From positions 14,615,175 to 14,679,174 of the forward strand of contig NC_058046.1 of NCBI RefSeq assembly GCF_020085105.1: a stretch of DNA of 64,000 bases, read 5' to 3'. The DNA is from Siniperca chuatsi. Its lineage: Eukaryota > Chordata > Actinopteri > Centrarchiformes > Sinipercidae. Below, one piece after another: positions 43,076 through 55,734 of the stretch (positions within the stretch are counted from its first letter, which is position 1; every line of letters begins with the position of its first letter). The notes under the pieces are model-generated. The model was not told where the DNA came from, ran no database searches, and saw only the letters and a list, made by a program, of their open reading frames with translations. A program made the position numbers and the translations under genes.

Positions 43076-43108
43076 TAGTCACATAGCTCTCAGTTCTGCT
43101 CCCATTTG

Positions 43109-43154
43109 GTCCCTATATCCTACAGTTACAGAATATACTGTACAGTATAGGGAC
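43109..43154. other. Hairpin with symmetric internal loop
   Basis: Stem gtccctata/tatagggac (9 bp), then a 3 x 3 internal loop, then tacagt/actgta (6 bp) and a 10-nt terminal loop. It sits just after repeat family B copy 4. At 46 nt it is too short for a normal microRNA precursor, so a small foldback remnant is more likely. Confidence 0.45.
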
Positions 43155-43159
43155 TTCCT

Positions 43160-46100
43160 TTGTCCAGAATGTTTATGATTTTCCACTTTGGTAACATTAG
43201 AGTGGCTTCTTCGTTTCCCTCCTCAGACTGTGACTGAGCCTGTGAGCCACATGTGAATTCACATCTATAATTAAGCTTTCCCTAAAGATTTTTTACATAT
43301 CAGTTTCTGTGAGCTGCCTTTGGTAAAGAAAAGTTCCGTACAATGTATTGTGTACCCTGAAACTAACAGTGAATTAAATTATTTCCAGTAAATCATAAAG
43401 TAGCTTCTCTATTAAACACAATTCATAAGCACATAGCATTGCTATGGTTTACCACATCCCTTCAGTATATGTGACAAATCCTGCAGGACCCACGAAGGAA
43501 GATGAAGGACATAGAGAGCACCTCCTGATGAAAATGAACTTTCTTAAATTTGAGCTCAAACGAGCTGAAACTGCAAAGTGCCTGTTTGGTTGGAGAGCCT
43601 GAGGAAAAGAGGGGGCAGAACGCAAGAGGCTCCATGGACGCTAATCTCAGTCAGAGGGAGATATAATTTCATGCCTATTTAGAGAAGAGTCCTGAAGGGC
43701 TTTCTCATCAGCCGCTCTCCAGTCTCATGGATAGGTGATGCAGCAGCTCTGCACACAGATTCTATCATCTCCTCCTTTAAAGAGACACTCACTCTCAACT
43801 CATCAATGAATTTAGCACAAGCATGATGGACAGAACAAAACGCTTTTGAATTGTTCCATATGGTCAGTTTAAAATCTGTCTCTCACTGAGTCTTTTTGCA
43901 GAGTTACATAGCTGCAGTTATGTAGTGGGTAACTTTTAAAAGCAATTGCGATGGAATTACTGCTTTCAACACACAGAAACATCTTGTTGCCAGGAAACAT
44001 TTGAACAGATTTTTGACCCTGTCTATTCACTTTGTTGCCTGTTGCTTGGACTGCTGCCGAGTGTATCACCACCCTGACAATCACAACCAGAGTAATAATG
44101 AATAATGACGAAAATAGAATATAATTATGCAGATGCAATTCATAGCATCTGCTTGTATTTTTTAATTCGACATTAATGCTTTTTCAAAGCTGGTAATGAA
44201 ACAGTGCTCCATTTGAGCCATCAGATACAACATGATGGTACCTTCTGCTTCGAAACAATGCAACAACAATACATCTGCCTGCAATGCTCACAATGTCACT
44301 CGAATATGAGCAATAAATGCATGCATTTCTTACAAGCACACCTCTACAGAGTACATTCTCCTTGGGCAAACAGAGTGACTGTGTAGTCAATGATCATAAA
44401 TGACTATGGAGCATCTGCCTATAAGCTGCAGGCAAGCAACAAGCCCACCATTGTTTGTCATTGTTTTAACCTTTTGATCAAAGTCTGAGGGAGGAAAGCA
44501 ATGTATCCATAGTGCATGCATAGTGTCAGCAATTTGATGGGACAAATGAACAATGCAGTGCTGTGGTTAGTGCGGTACGGCAATTGCCTTTCCCCTCTCC
44601 CAGTGTGTTTTATATTCATTATGTCCTTCTTTTTCCCATGAAACTTGTGGCATATTCATCAGCAGTGTGACAAATTAGATGTGCAGTGAAATGGAGTATG
44701 ACTGAGAGCAGTGGAAGATTAGATCCACTCCAATCTTACTCAGCAATCACTATCCCTTCTTTTCTGTGGGGAAATACCCAAGGACGGGAAAGAAAATTAG
44801 ATCAAATTTTACTGAAGAAAGCGCTGGAGTGGCAGGGGAAAGAGATGAAACAGAGCATTTTCCATTTCTGCCAAAGCATCTCTAGATTTGTCTTGGAATC
44901 AAATGCAATGCAGTTTTTGGTTTTGGATATGCTGAATACATTAAACTAAACATTTACTCTGGCTGCACGGTTGCACAGAAAATATAGGTAGATGAATAAA
45001 TAGAAAGTAAGAGGTTTACTGCACTTTGTCACCATCCTTTTTATTTGCACAAAACTATGCTATTTGTACACCTAACTTCTGCTTAAGCCAGTCAAATTGA
45101 TGGAGCCAATTGAGCATCATATTCAGTCACTTCAATAGTGCAGTTGAAATGCTCTTGAATGCTCTCAAATGTTGCTTTCTCTCTCAGCACCTGACTATTT
45201 TAACAACTCTCCAACTGAACACTGAACATTGAAAAAGAAAGGCAGGTTTCACCAATATGGATGAAGTCATGTTCCACACAATGTTGTTTTAGTTTTGAGC
45301 AGAGATAATTTATGGCTTACCTTAGTGCCAATTGCACTACAGCTTAGCCTTTCTGTAAGACATGGAGGATGTGCTAAGACTTAGAGGAACACGACCATGC
45401 ATGACTGGGCCATAGATGAGAAACTTGCATGTAGGATCTTCTAGAGAAAGATTTCAAGTTCAGTTCGTCTCAAGGAAAGACAAGTGACAAAATTAGATTT
45501 AGATATACACAGCATATTGCTTGTGTCTACTTTGCTTTGGTGTTAGTCTGAAAAAAGCTCCCAGTGTAGAAACAATGAATTTGTATCAAATTTGCAGTCC
45601 TGTGTCCTGTAATTTGTGAACTGAACATAAAGTGTAATTTCAACAACACTGCAGGACAAAAATGAATGTTATTCTCTCAATTATTGATCATCAAGTGTGG
45701 ATAAATTCATCCTTTTATTGAAGCCCTTGGAATTACCACAGTGTGGCAGAGACATCTAGTGGCTGAAAACTGGTTACACCAATTTCTTTCTTCAGACGGG
45801 ACACATAGCTTCAGCTAACCATTTGTAATTCCATATGAGATCCACAAGAACTCCACACTTTAGCAAAAGCGCGCATAATGATGTCATATCAAATTTAAAT
45901 GGTTATTTCAAATATGTCTTAGTGATTGTTGCCCTTGTTCTCTCAGAATCCATCTATTGCAATTCCTCATCCATAATTTTGTTCCTCAAGCAATAAATAT
46001 AAAAGTATTTTTAAAACAACCACTCAAAATTGGCTGTTTTAGACATCAGTCTGGTATACATACAGAAAGTACAAAAATACTATATAATATAATATAAATA

Positions 46101-48100
46101 TTTATAAGAGATGTTGAAGCAATATGTTGAAGTCATGTTTACATTTCCATTACTCTTCTAGCCGTATCACTACCAGGAAGGCCAAAGTAGTCCTGAATAA
46201 GTAAGGCAATAATGGTTTACTTTAGGCAAGATGTCACATGTCAGATGTGCTATTTGGCTCTAATTTTCTGAAACATGACTACAACAAAGGATGTGTTACC
46301 GCAGGTGTACATGCCTCAGAGTAAACTACATTAAACCATCTTCCGGGTGTTTATGAATTAAGACGTGTATAATTACAGGCAAATTATGTTCAAATACCTA
46401 CATCATGGCTCACCATTAACCTTTCAACAAGCAGTAATACAAATTTAAATCAGCCATAGTGTAGAAGAGCAGGAGATGATACATGAACAGGTTGGATTGA
46501 AATTTATCTGATCAGATGCATTAGAAGAGAACAGATGATGCAGGTGACAGTGAGTATGGCTGAGCAAAATAGCTATTATGCTATTATTATTAAAACACAA
46601 ACATTGATTCTGATATGGTATATAAAAATGACCACGTATTGTCTGATAAGGTGGAAAATGTAAGTGTAATCCTTGGATTTTGTCGTACGGTGTGGGTACA
46701 GTATGCTGTTTCTTTGTTTTTTTTCCAGGGATACAAACATAATTTATAATATCCTCCTCTAGTAGAACTACTATTACTTGACTTAAATATTAGAAGAAGT
46801 ATGATTAAGTGTCCTAAAACCATACAACTAAAACAATAATTGCTCAGTTACATTTACATAAGGTCACAGGCAATGTGATATCCTGAATGTAACCATTTCA
46901 ATATGAATATACAGTGCCAATTAATCCCCTTCCAAAATGGTACACTACTCTGTTCTGCCTCTCCAAAACATTTTTAAATACAAGCATATAAAAATCAACT
47001 TTTCCAGGAGGTCAGAGGTCAGTGTCAGCAACAGAGCTGTAGTTCCTGTTTTCCTGATCATGAACCTTTCAGCATGGACACATGCTGGCATGGGGGATGG
47101 TGGTTTTGGAGTAAACCTGTAGATCCTGTCTAACCACTTGCACACCCTGCTGCCTAAGATAGCATCTTTCAGCTTCAGAGTCTCTGTATAAACCACAGTG
47201 CATACCATATCTCAGGACTACTGACTGAGTCTACACTCTAACTGAAAAGTCTCCCTCTCTCCTGAATGGAAATGTCAATGTCACATAACATTTTGATGAG
47301 TATCTTTAGTTGCATGTTGGCCATAGGAAGTCTGGGTTCAGTTTCACACAGTGCAAAACAAAACTATCTCCTCTTTCAGCTGCTATCATCCTCCTATTTT
47401 GCTGTATGATGAATTAGGGGCATTTTGTGGTAAACTGTACTTAGCAAAGCTTCTTATGTTACAGTGAGGGGACAAATGCTGCAATCAATGGGAAAGGCTT
47501 TGATTTTATGGAACAGGAGTCACAGAAACTCAGAGAGAGCATTGCTTTGAGCCCTCAGAGAACACTGATGTAGTAATTAAGTAATTTATCCATCAAACTG
47601 GACACCTTGAAATCCCCAAGGTGTCAAACAATTCACAGGTTGACTTGTGCGCTTTTTTCCCCTCTGCTTTTGAAGTTCAGGTTTCTTGGTTTGTCGGTTT
47701 GAGGTGTGCTTGTTTCACAGATTATCCCTGTTGAGAAGCTAAGCATTGCATTAAGTTTTAAGGTTCTGTTTAACCATTATTTAAGACAAAACTTTCATCT
47801 TACTGAGAGAGCAGGTCCAGGAAGCATTGTCTGCAGTGGATACAGGTGTTGGAGACCACCAACTGCAAAAGCAGTCTTTCCGAAAGATCTGAAAATGTGT
47901 GAATTTCAAGAATGATGGGCCAAAGCCATTAATAAGCCAACCACACATTCAAGATTCAAAGGTTTTATTGTAATGTGCAATGAAATGAAAATCTTAGTTC
48001 ACTATGTCTCTACCTGCTGCCATCAATTATTCTATTTAAAATATACCAGAAACTAAGTTCAATTAATAAAAAAGGATAAACAGAAAGTATTTGTAGGCAA

Positions 48101-48143
<43 letters not shown>

Positions 48144-51100
48144 TTCATATCCACCCACCACTCACATACATACACATACATACTAAGGTAGACAAGATAG
48201 TTGTCCTAAAAACAGTATAAAAGTATGTGCATTGGGAAAACAACTGAATATCCTTGTTTTAATTTTGTATCTCACATGACTAGACTATTTTCCCTTTAAT
48301 ATAAATGAGTAAAGAATGAATTAATTGTTACCTAAATGGTGATTTTATTGTGTAACTTAAATGAAACTGTTCGAATTAATTCCCAGATTCACTTTCTTGG
48401 AATTGTATGAGCCACTGGCATTTTTGAGCACTGATAAAACCTGGAGATGGGTTAAACTATGCTTATGGTGGGACTTTAATGTCATTACAGGCTATAGAGT
48501 TCATCAAAGGTCTCAAGTCAAGTCAATTTTATATAGTTCAAAATGACATTTGTCTCAGAGGGCTTTAGAATCTGAACATGACGTCGTCTATCCTTAGAGT
48601 CTGCATTGGGGTAAGGGAAAACAAAATAAATACACTTAAATAAAATGTTCACAGGAAAAACGGTATTCTCTCATAATGTTTGAGAGATATATCCTTGGCA
48701 AATAATTTTTTCACAAGCAGTATTATTCTCTGTTTTTTGACATGGCCCGAGCAGCAGCTGCAGTCAGACTGGTCAGCTGCTTAGTTTTTAACGTGCTGTA
48801 CCATTGACTTGTTCTTTTGCTCAACTTTCTACCTGCTTCCATGCTCCTTCAATTACTCATTGCAAGCAGTTAAGAAGTTATTTTGACAATATCAGCAACC
48901 TTGGTAGGACTGCTCTGGCTTCTGACTGCTGTCATTATGCCTTATTAAAAAGTCCTGTATTGCTGTGTATCACAGTCCTGTATTACACAGCTAGTAGTGT
49001 TAGCTAACTTGTTTAATCTGTATGGCTGCTCTTTTATTGCTTTTACATCATCATCAAAATGTCAACAGGTGGAACTTATTCACTAAGAGAGTTATGGCAT
49101 ATTGCACACTGGCACAGTGGCACAGAAGGTCTGTGGAGTTCACTCCCTGTGATCTGTGCCCCCATGCAGGTCAAGTTAAATTGAGAATTTAAATAGCCTG
49201 CAGGTGTGAATTTGATTTTGGGTTCAAACATATTCAGTGTTTTTCATTTTGACTCAATATAAATGATGGATTCAATTCAAACTATACTTTGTGAAAACTG
49301 TCTTCTTACCAACTGGGCAAAACCCATGGGCCCCAGACCCTCAAGGTGGGGATGGAGGCTTCAGGTTCACTGTGTGGCAATTAGTTTCTAGCAAATGAAT
49401 GTATTGAAAATCAGTTTAATACTGTATTCACCACTAAAGCACATTCTAAAAATCTGTGATTGAGGTCTTATTATATGACACCAACATTATTATCTGCTCT
49501 TCATGCCCCATCTTGTAGAGGAAAATTCAGTTTTAAGGCATTTACTATTTCTGTATGTATTGTGGTATTATGGTGTATTTTACTAAATAACTTTGTACTT
49601 GCCACAAACTTATCTATCTATCATATTTTTGCCCCAGGGCCCTCTAGGTAAGTGAATGACACCTACGCCACCTAGGGAATCGCACCCCAGGAAATATGTA
49701 CAGCTAGGAAATGGGTAATAGCAAATACCACTAACATGCTTTGCAAAAACAAGGCACACAGACTTGTTCACTAAGGGTCAGAGATGGGATTTGAAAATAA
49801 AGTTAAAAAGAAACTGGAGGTGGCTGCCGAGAAAGAAAAGCATACAGGTAAATATAGTTGAGCAACAAATTGAAATGATAATATTATGTTATTACAGATG
49901 AGTAGATACACTATTCACATCTTTTTACTATCTTTTGAAATCTTTAACTGTCTAAATTTGGTTTTACAAACTAAAACCAAGATGGCAGTGAGCTGAGGCT
50001 GGTGGTTGGACACGCAGACCACACTAGGAGTGTCCAGCTGGAGCACCATACAGTACTTACCACCACAAGTGCTTCACAGCAGCAAAACACACACAGCAAA
50101 GAGGGATACGAGTTGTGTGTCCCAGAGCCTTTAACCACAGCCGCAGTGAAGCAACCTCTCACCCAGGGTGACTAGCTTCCCGGATACACTAGCTTCAAGC
50201 TCTCCTAAGCAAAAGAAAAGGAAGGAAACAAACCACAAAATGGTAAACACAGCAACAGCATTTGCGGTCATACATGGTGAAAGATTTGAGCTTTTAGAAA
50301 TGAATACAATTATTGGAGCTGTATAAATCTGACCTAACACTGAACTCTAGGCCTCTGTTAGACCATGTCTGCAGCAGGTTTGAGATAAACCTCAGAAACA
50401 GTGACCTCTAGTGGCAATTTAGGATTTTCTGCAGGACACAACAACTGGGTTTACTAGTGTAGATTGAACCTCAGGTGCAGTTTAAACTACTTCTGAGGAC
50501 ACAGCAGTGGGTTTGATTTTGTGTCAGACAACACAGTCTTAAACTGTAAACAGCAGCAAGCTAATGCCAGAGCAACGCCCCTCTATGGTTCACTTACACA
50601 GGTGTTTTGCCTCTTCTCTGGATGGTGTGGATGTTTACTGTTTGTTGTGTTAATTTTGTTAGAGTGGGACCTTTCAATCCATACAGTTCTTTTCTGATTT
50701 CCCTGACCTAAGCAAACTGCCATCATAGCTCCTCCCAAAGTTAACCTGAGCACAGATCTAAGTGGCCTATAGGTAACCAGCCTAACTTTACAGGAATATT
50801 TATATCCTTTGCACATTGTGGAAGATGGAAACTCAACAGGTGGCAATGGTGCAGTGAGTCAGCAGATGGTACTTAAAACTAACCAGCAGAGTTCTGTGGT
50901 TTTGAGTTTAAGTTTTAACATGTTAGTCAAAATAATTCACCAAACAATGGAGACATAAATAACTGTCTTATTATTAGTTAACATGTATTAACTGAATATT
51001 CATTAAATTGTTAACTAACCACATACACTTGATTTGATCATTTAATTGATCATAAAGGACCAATCAGCTTTTTCAATTACTGCTAAATAAACACTCTTGC

Positions 51101-51970
51101 TCAGAGTTATAAGTGGCCTCCATATATCTCCCTGCGTCCTGCAGTGGGACAGGCCGCGTCTGTCCTTGTTCCTGTGTGGACGCGCGTCTCGGCCTCAGTC
51201 AAGCATCGCAGGCTGGCGCCGCCGCCTCTCCACTTCCACAACATCAGGTATAATGTTACTGTTTGTTGTGGCCTGAGAACACTAATAACGTGGCAGGAAA
51301 ACAATGTTGATGGCAAAGCTGTTCAACATCTCCTAAGATCACTCAACCCCCGAGGACCTGCATGCTGATTAAGTGGCTTTACTTGGCTGACCAGAAGCGT
51401 GGTTTGGATATACACGGAAGAAATGACTCCCCTTATAAGCAGGTTAATTAATCTGCGGTAGTTTCGTTTGTTTCTGATCAAGCAAAAGCGTTTGCTTCAA
51501 CACATTCTCGGCCAAAAACTTTCATTTTTCTGACTGTCTGGAAATCCATGAAAAAAGTGGAACTTTTTTCTTTTGTTTACACATTTTTTCCGAGAGCAGC
51601 CTGAAAAGGAATGAAGTCTAAATGACATGTTAAATTTTTTTTAATTCAGTAAGCAACACCTTCCCTGTCGCAGAATTACTTAAAAAATAAAGCAAATCAT
51701 TAGAAAATATAGGATTTTTTCAAAAGTTTATAACTCCAGTAGTTTTGTAGGAAGTCCGTAATGCGATTAAAAACTCACCGTCAACAACAGTCCTATTTCT
51801 TCATAAATTCTTTTAATTATACCTTCTCACACAGAGAGCAGGCTGATGTGAGGTGTTCCTGTGTAAGGTGAGAAGAAAAAGTGTTGTGCGCGCAGGCTGG
51901 GCGTTGGCCAGTGTTTTGGAGGGGGGTGACAGATATATCTCTACCTTGCTCTCTAGCTGGACCCTTGAAT
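43160..51970. other. stc1-nkx2.7 intergenic region
   Basis: No coding exon was recognised. The stretches at about 43480-43800 and 44500-44660 look like unique, balanced, possibly regulatory sequence. Two fragments of common teleost repeats occur: one near 47950-48000 ('caaaggttttattgtaatg') and one near 48515-48600 ('aagtcaattttatatag ... cctcagagggcttta'-like). An AT/CA microsatellite lies at 48099-48143. Confidence 0.45.
48099..48143. repeat. Compound (AT)n(AC)n microsatellite
   Basis: An atatat run with one gt interruption passes directly into a cacaca run. This is a common compound microsatellite form. Confidence 0.9.
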
Positions 51971-52085
51971 GATTTAAATCTTGCCAGGCCCTCGTTACGA
52001 GATACGTCCGGCAGCATCACCAGCAGCTCGAGCACAGCGCGTAAAAAGGGATCCAAATCATTTACAGCCAACTAAAAGGGTGGGG

Positions 52086-53870
52086 ATGCATCCCAGTTCA
52101 GCGACCACGACGCCTTTTTCAGTGAAGGATATTTTGAAGCTGGAGCACCACCATGACTTTGAAAATGAATTCTTGATGACTGATCAAGTTGTACCGATGC
52201 ATTATCAGCACGTGCACGGTGCGTCCCGGAGCAGGGACATTTTTGACTGCCAGCCTGAGAGATGCGTCTCTGGGATGGAGGAGAAGCTCGATACTCACAA
52301 CTCAGCTGCAGAAGGGGAGATAAATGAGCAGGGTGAGATGATAGTACATGATAATCAGTCACTTCCAGTTATAAACACTCTGCTGATGGTTGGTTACTGT
52401 AGGTTTAGGCCGACCGACGGAATGGGGCCTTGGGCGCGTGACAGCAGGAATAAAACATGGCCCACCACAGCCTGCCACATTTTCCTGTTTTCCTTACAAT
52501 CTTTCAATTTCAAAAACAAAAATGATTTTAAAAAATTTCTCTTCAATAAACCCGAATACACAGGGAAGTGATGCAATATTTTGCCACCAAACATCCAAAA
52601 GTGATCAACTAAATTTATGGCAATCAATAATAATAATTTGGTCACTGTGATCAATTACTACAATCTTTATAAGTAATCAGTTTAAAGAGAAAGGGGGCAC
52701 AGAAGTGTTCATTTTTCTACAGTTTTCACAGGTCCTTTATTAACTAATGGATCAAATTTTAACTCAAGGAAAGTGTAATAACTATAAACTGTAATCTTTT
52801 TGATTTTAGTTAAGTTTTAAACTATGTCGTCTTTCAAAACAATCCCATTTACTTTTTCCAACTCAGACAATTTTATTAAATGCATCTTTGTTGTTTTTCA
52901 TTTTATTCTATTTTTTAGCAGAAGCCTAAAGTATGTTTTTTTTATTTTGAATGTTAAAGCAAAAATATATGAATATACCATAAAATATACTGCAGAGATA
53001 ATGCAATGTAAACTATCAGAAACTGGTGGTCTCTTGCACCTACAGTATACGAAAAAAGAAAAAGAAAGTAGAATTTCTCAGACTTTACTTTGTCCAAGAA
53101 AATGCTGGTATAGAAACGTGACATCCAACTCCATCAACCGATTTTTTATTTTATTTTAGAAAAATAAAATATTCTGAAATATTAGAAGTTATTTCATATG
53201 TAACCTATAGTTTAAATGTAGCCTCTAAATGTGTTTTTGGAAGCCAAATCGTTTACAGATTTAAAATTCAGCCTAAATTTTTTGTTTGAGTTTATTTGAC
53301 TGTTTTCTTTTCTGATGTGCAGAGATGTGCGGTCTGGACAGTTCACCTGACTGTGACAAAAACTCAAAAAGCAGACCCAGGCTGCGCAGGAAGCCCCGGG
53401 TCCTCTTCTCCCAGTCCCAAGTGTCCGAGCTGGAGAGGCGCTTCAGACAGCAGCGTTACCTGTCCGCCCCGGAGAGAGAGCACCTGGCCCTCATCCTCAA
53501 ACTCACCTCCACGCAGGTCAAAATCTGGTTTCAGAACAGGAGGTACAAATGCAAGCGCCAAAGGCAGGACAAGTCTCTGGAGCTGGCGGGGTATCCACCT
53601 GCGCCGAGGAGGGTGACGGTGCCGGTGCTGGTGCGGGACGGGAAGCTCTGCAGCGCAGGTTCACATTCAGCACCTTATAATGTGACTCTTGGACATTATA
53701 ATCCCATGTTTGGATATGGAAACAGCACCGTGTATGGCTGCAGTTATCACGGTGTGTCACCTTCAGCCAGTATGTCTAATAACCAGCTGGGGGATTTAAC
53801 AGGTAACAGCGAGGGGCCCTTCAACCACGGACACTTCCAGGTTTCATTACAGGGTGTAAGAGGCTGGTGA
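52086..53870 (+). CDS. nkx2.7: NK-2 class homeobox transcription factor Nkx2.7, 2 exons, 264 aa
   Basis: Coding exons 52086-52332 and 53323-53870 flank a 990-bp GT-AG intron; the split codon reads GAG. The ATG is the first after an in-frame TAA at 51975-51977 and has G at -3. The protein begins [20 protein letters not shown], containing the TN (eh1-like) repressor motif at residues 9-20. The homeodomain spans 104-163, with W151, N154 and the NK-2 hallmark Y157 in [11 protein letters not shown]. An NK2-specific domain follows at about 178-192 ([15 protein letters not shown]), and the C-terminus GVRGW resembles the conserved tail of the Nkx2.5 group. It is a nuclear DNA-binding factor; zebrafish nkx2.7 acts with nkx2.5 in heart and pharyngeal development. 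The Nkx2.5, Nkx2.3 and Nkx2.7 homeodomains are close; the position between stc1 and nkx3.1 decides for nkx2.7, the NKX2-6 counterpart. Confidence 0.9.
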
Positions 53871-53996
53871 TTAAAGGGATACAAACGATCTGTTTAGTAG
53901 GACGCTATCAAATGTTTCAATGTCAAATTTGTGTTGTATATTTTGTATGGAATTGTATCTGTTATCAGTTTTCTCTTGTTAAAAAGTGAGAGGCAA

Positions 53997-54002
53997 ATTA
54001 AA
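53997..54002 (+). terminator. nkx2.7: Candidate polyadenylation signal of nkx2.7 (ATTAAA)
   Basis: An ATTAAA word lies 127 bases after the stop codon, followed by GTTGATTGGTT-type sequence. This would give a short 3' UTR. A canonical AATAAA with GT-rich sequence behind it occurs at 54984-54989 and is an alternative, more distal site. Confidence 0.35.
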
Positions 54003-54379
54003 AATCCGTTGATTGGTTAGAGTACATTTACTTTATATTATCCTTTTATATTTTTCTTCGATTATACATATATTTTAAATTTCAAATAGCTAAATTTAAT
54101 TGGAACTTTGGTAAAAAGTTCGTGTTATTTTATGTCAGCTGTTCTACAAAATACGTTTATGTGCAACTCATTTGCTTCTATTGGCTAACATTTAATCCTT
54201 TGGTTATTTTCTCTTTTTGTGACTAATAATTATAATGACTAGCAATTATATTTTTATTTATGTAGCCTATATTTAAACAGTATTTCAAAATGTTTAGCCT
54301 ACTATTGCATCAAGGAAGATGAAGTAGAAAATACAAAGCTTTTAAATGTCATTAATGTATAAACTCTAACTTCCCCATT

Positions 54380-54720
54380 ACTCCCAGTTAGAATGTTACT
54401 CTTAGGATCCAATTAAAAACAACATACCTGATTAGAAACCCTTTGGTAATTGTCATAGAGCCGTCTTCTGTGCCATTTATCAAAGAGAGCCATCAAAAAG
54501 CTAATGGGTGAAGTGACATCTGACCTGACAGGGCTGCTCTATCAAACTGAGCTCATTATTGTCCCATTCACAAATCCGCTGATAAGGCTGGAGAGCCTGT
54601 CCTGTTCCTGAGCTTTGCGTGGTAAACAAACCCGCAGACAGAGTGGCTCTTTAACAGTTCCAGTCTGACCTGTCACTCACCGATGAGCCACAGATACAAC
54701 TAAATTCACTTGCACTGCAA
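54380..54720. promoter_or_regulatory. Candidate enhancer downstream of nkx2.7
   Basis: This block stands out from AT-rich flanks by balanced composition and dense clean motif words: TTATCAAAG (54477-54485, GATA and TCF/LEF type overlapping), CTGATAAG (54579-54586, GATA), GTAAACAAA (54622-54630, forkhead), and two TCTGACCTG words, each beside a TGACAG/CTGTCA (MEIS/TGIF type) word. GATA, forkhead and TCF inputs are known for cardiac/pharyngeal Nkx2 genes. Motifs are seen; enhancer function is inference. Confidence 0.4.
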
Positions 54721-55169
54721 AAAAAAAATTCTCAGTTTAATTTCATTCCATGCTGTTGATTGTTTGTTAAACTTATTACAGGTCCTGAAAGTTATATATT
54801 ATATGGCAACTTGTAAAAAAAAAGGTTTTAAATCCACAATGAAATGTGGAGGGATTTAAAATATCACATCAAAAGTTCATAGTAAAACAACATTTTAAGA
54901 ACATTTAAGTTTGTTCGTCATGTAAAATTTGAAAATTACAACAAGTCCATTGCCCTGCAGTATGCATGCACCAACGTTGAAATAATAAATGAATGAATTC
55001 TGTGTCAGTGTGTCACTTTTAATTGACATGGACACTGACCCGAAGGGCCTGAGGTGGAGAAACACCTCTGGAAGGAGAGAGGAGCTGAAGGAGCATCTCT
55101 GCACAGATAAGCATGAAGCTGTAGACAGAGAGGAGACACCTCAAGAGATCAGATAATGTCTCTCTGTCT

Positions 55170-55172
<3 letters not shown>

Positions 55173-55206
<34 letters not shown>

Positions 55207-55210
55207 CGTG
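55173..55210. repeat. (TG)n microsatellite
   Basis: A TG run with TCTC before it and TGCG interruptions at its end. Confidence 0.9.
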
Positions 55211-55692
55211 CATGTCAGAGAAAAAGAAGACTTTGCAGCAGGCATGTTAATGGTGGGTGTGTTCTGCAAAATCCATGGTTTTAAAATGTGATGCGATTTT
55301 ATCTGATATTTCTTATTTATGCAAAAAATAAGAAATACCTCAATCACATTTTCTGACACAAATATGCAAAAGAATGCAAAAGAAATAACAGATTAATTAA
55401 ATAATCCTACAAGCTGCAATCTATAGAGACAAGTCCTAAAATTAGGCAAAATGGAAACGTAAACAAAAGTTTCTATTTCACTTTCACTAAAGCATTGCCA
55501 AATCTGTAATGTTTTAGTGGGGGAAATGGTTTATGTGCAGTAGTTATGTTTTATTGTGTGGTTTTTGATCAAATTTCAAGATTTGGTCAGATATTGTCAT
55601 GTACACATGATAATTACACACAGCAGGAAATTGAGGTACCGATGGAGCAGAAAGTGGGCTGAAAGAGATGTAAAAACAAATAACAGGTTGCC

Positions 55693-55696
55693 TCTG

Positions 55697-55731
<35 letters not shown>
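55693..55731. repeat. (TG)n microsatellite followed by (GA)n
   Basis: A TG run with one GC interruption passes into a short GAGAGA stretch. Confidence 0.9.

Positions 55732-55734
<3 letters not shown>

Noticed and set aside
43109-43154. Canonical microRNA precursor
   Set aside because: The whole hairpin is about 46 nt with a 6-bp apical stem, shorter than normal precursors, and its flanks do not pair.
51978-52085. N-terminal extension of Nkx2.7 upstream of 52086
   Set aside because: The frame is open back to a TAA at 51975, but contains no ATG before 52086, and the family N-terminus (M.PS....TPFSVKDIL) starts at that ATG.
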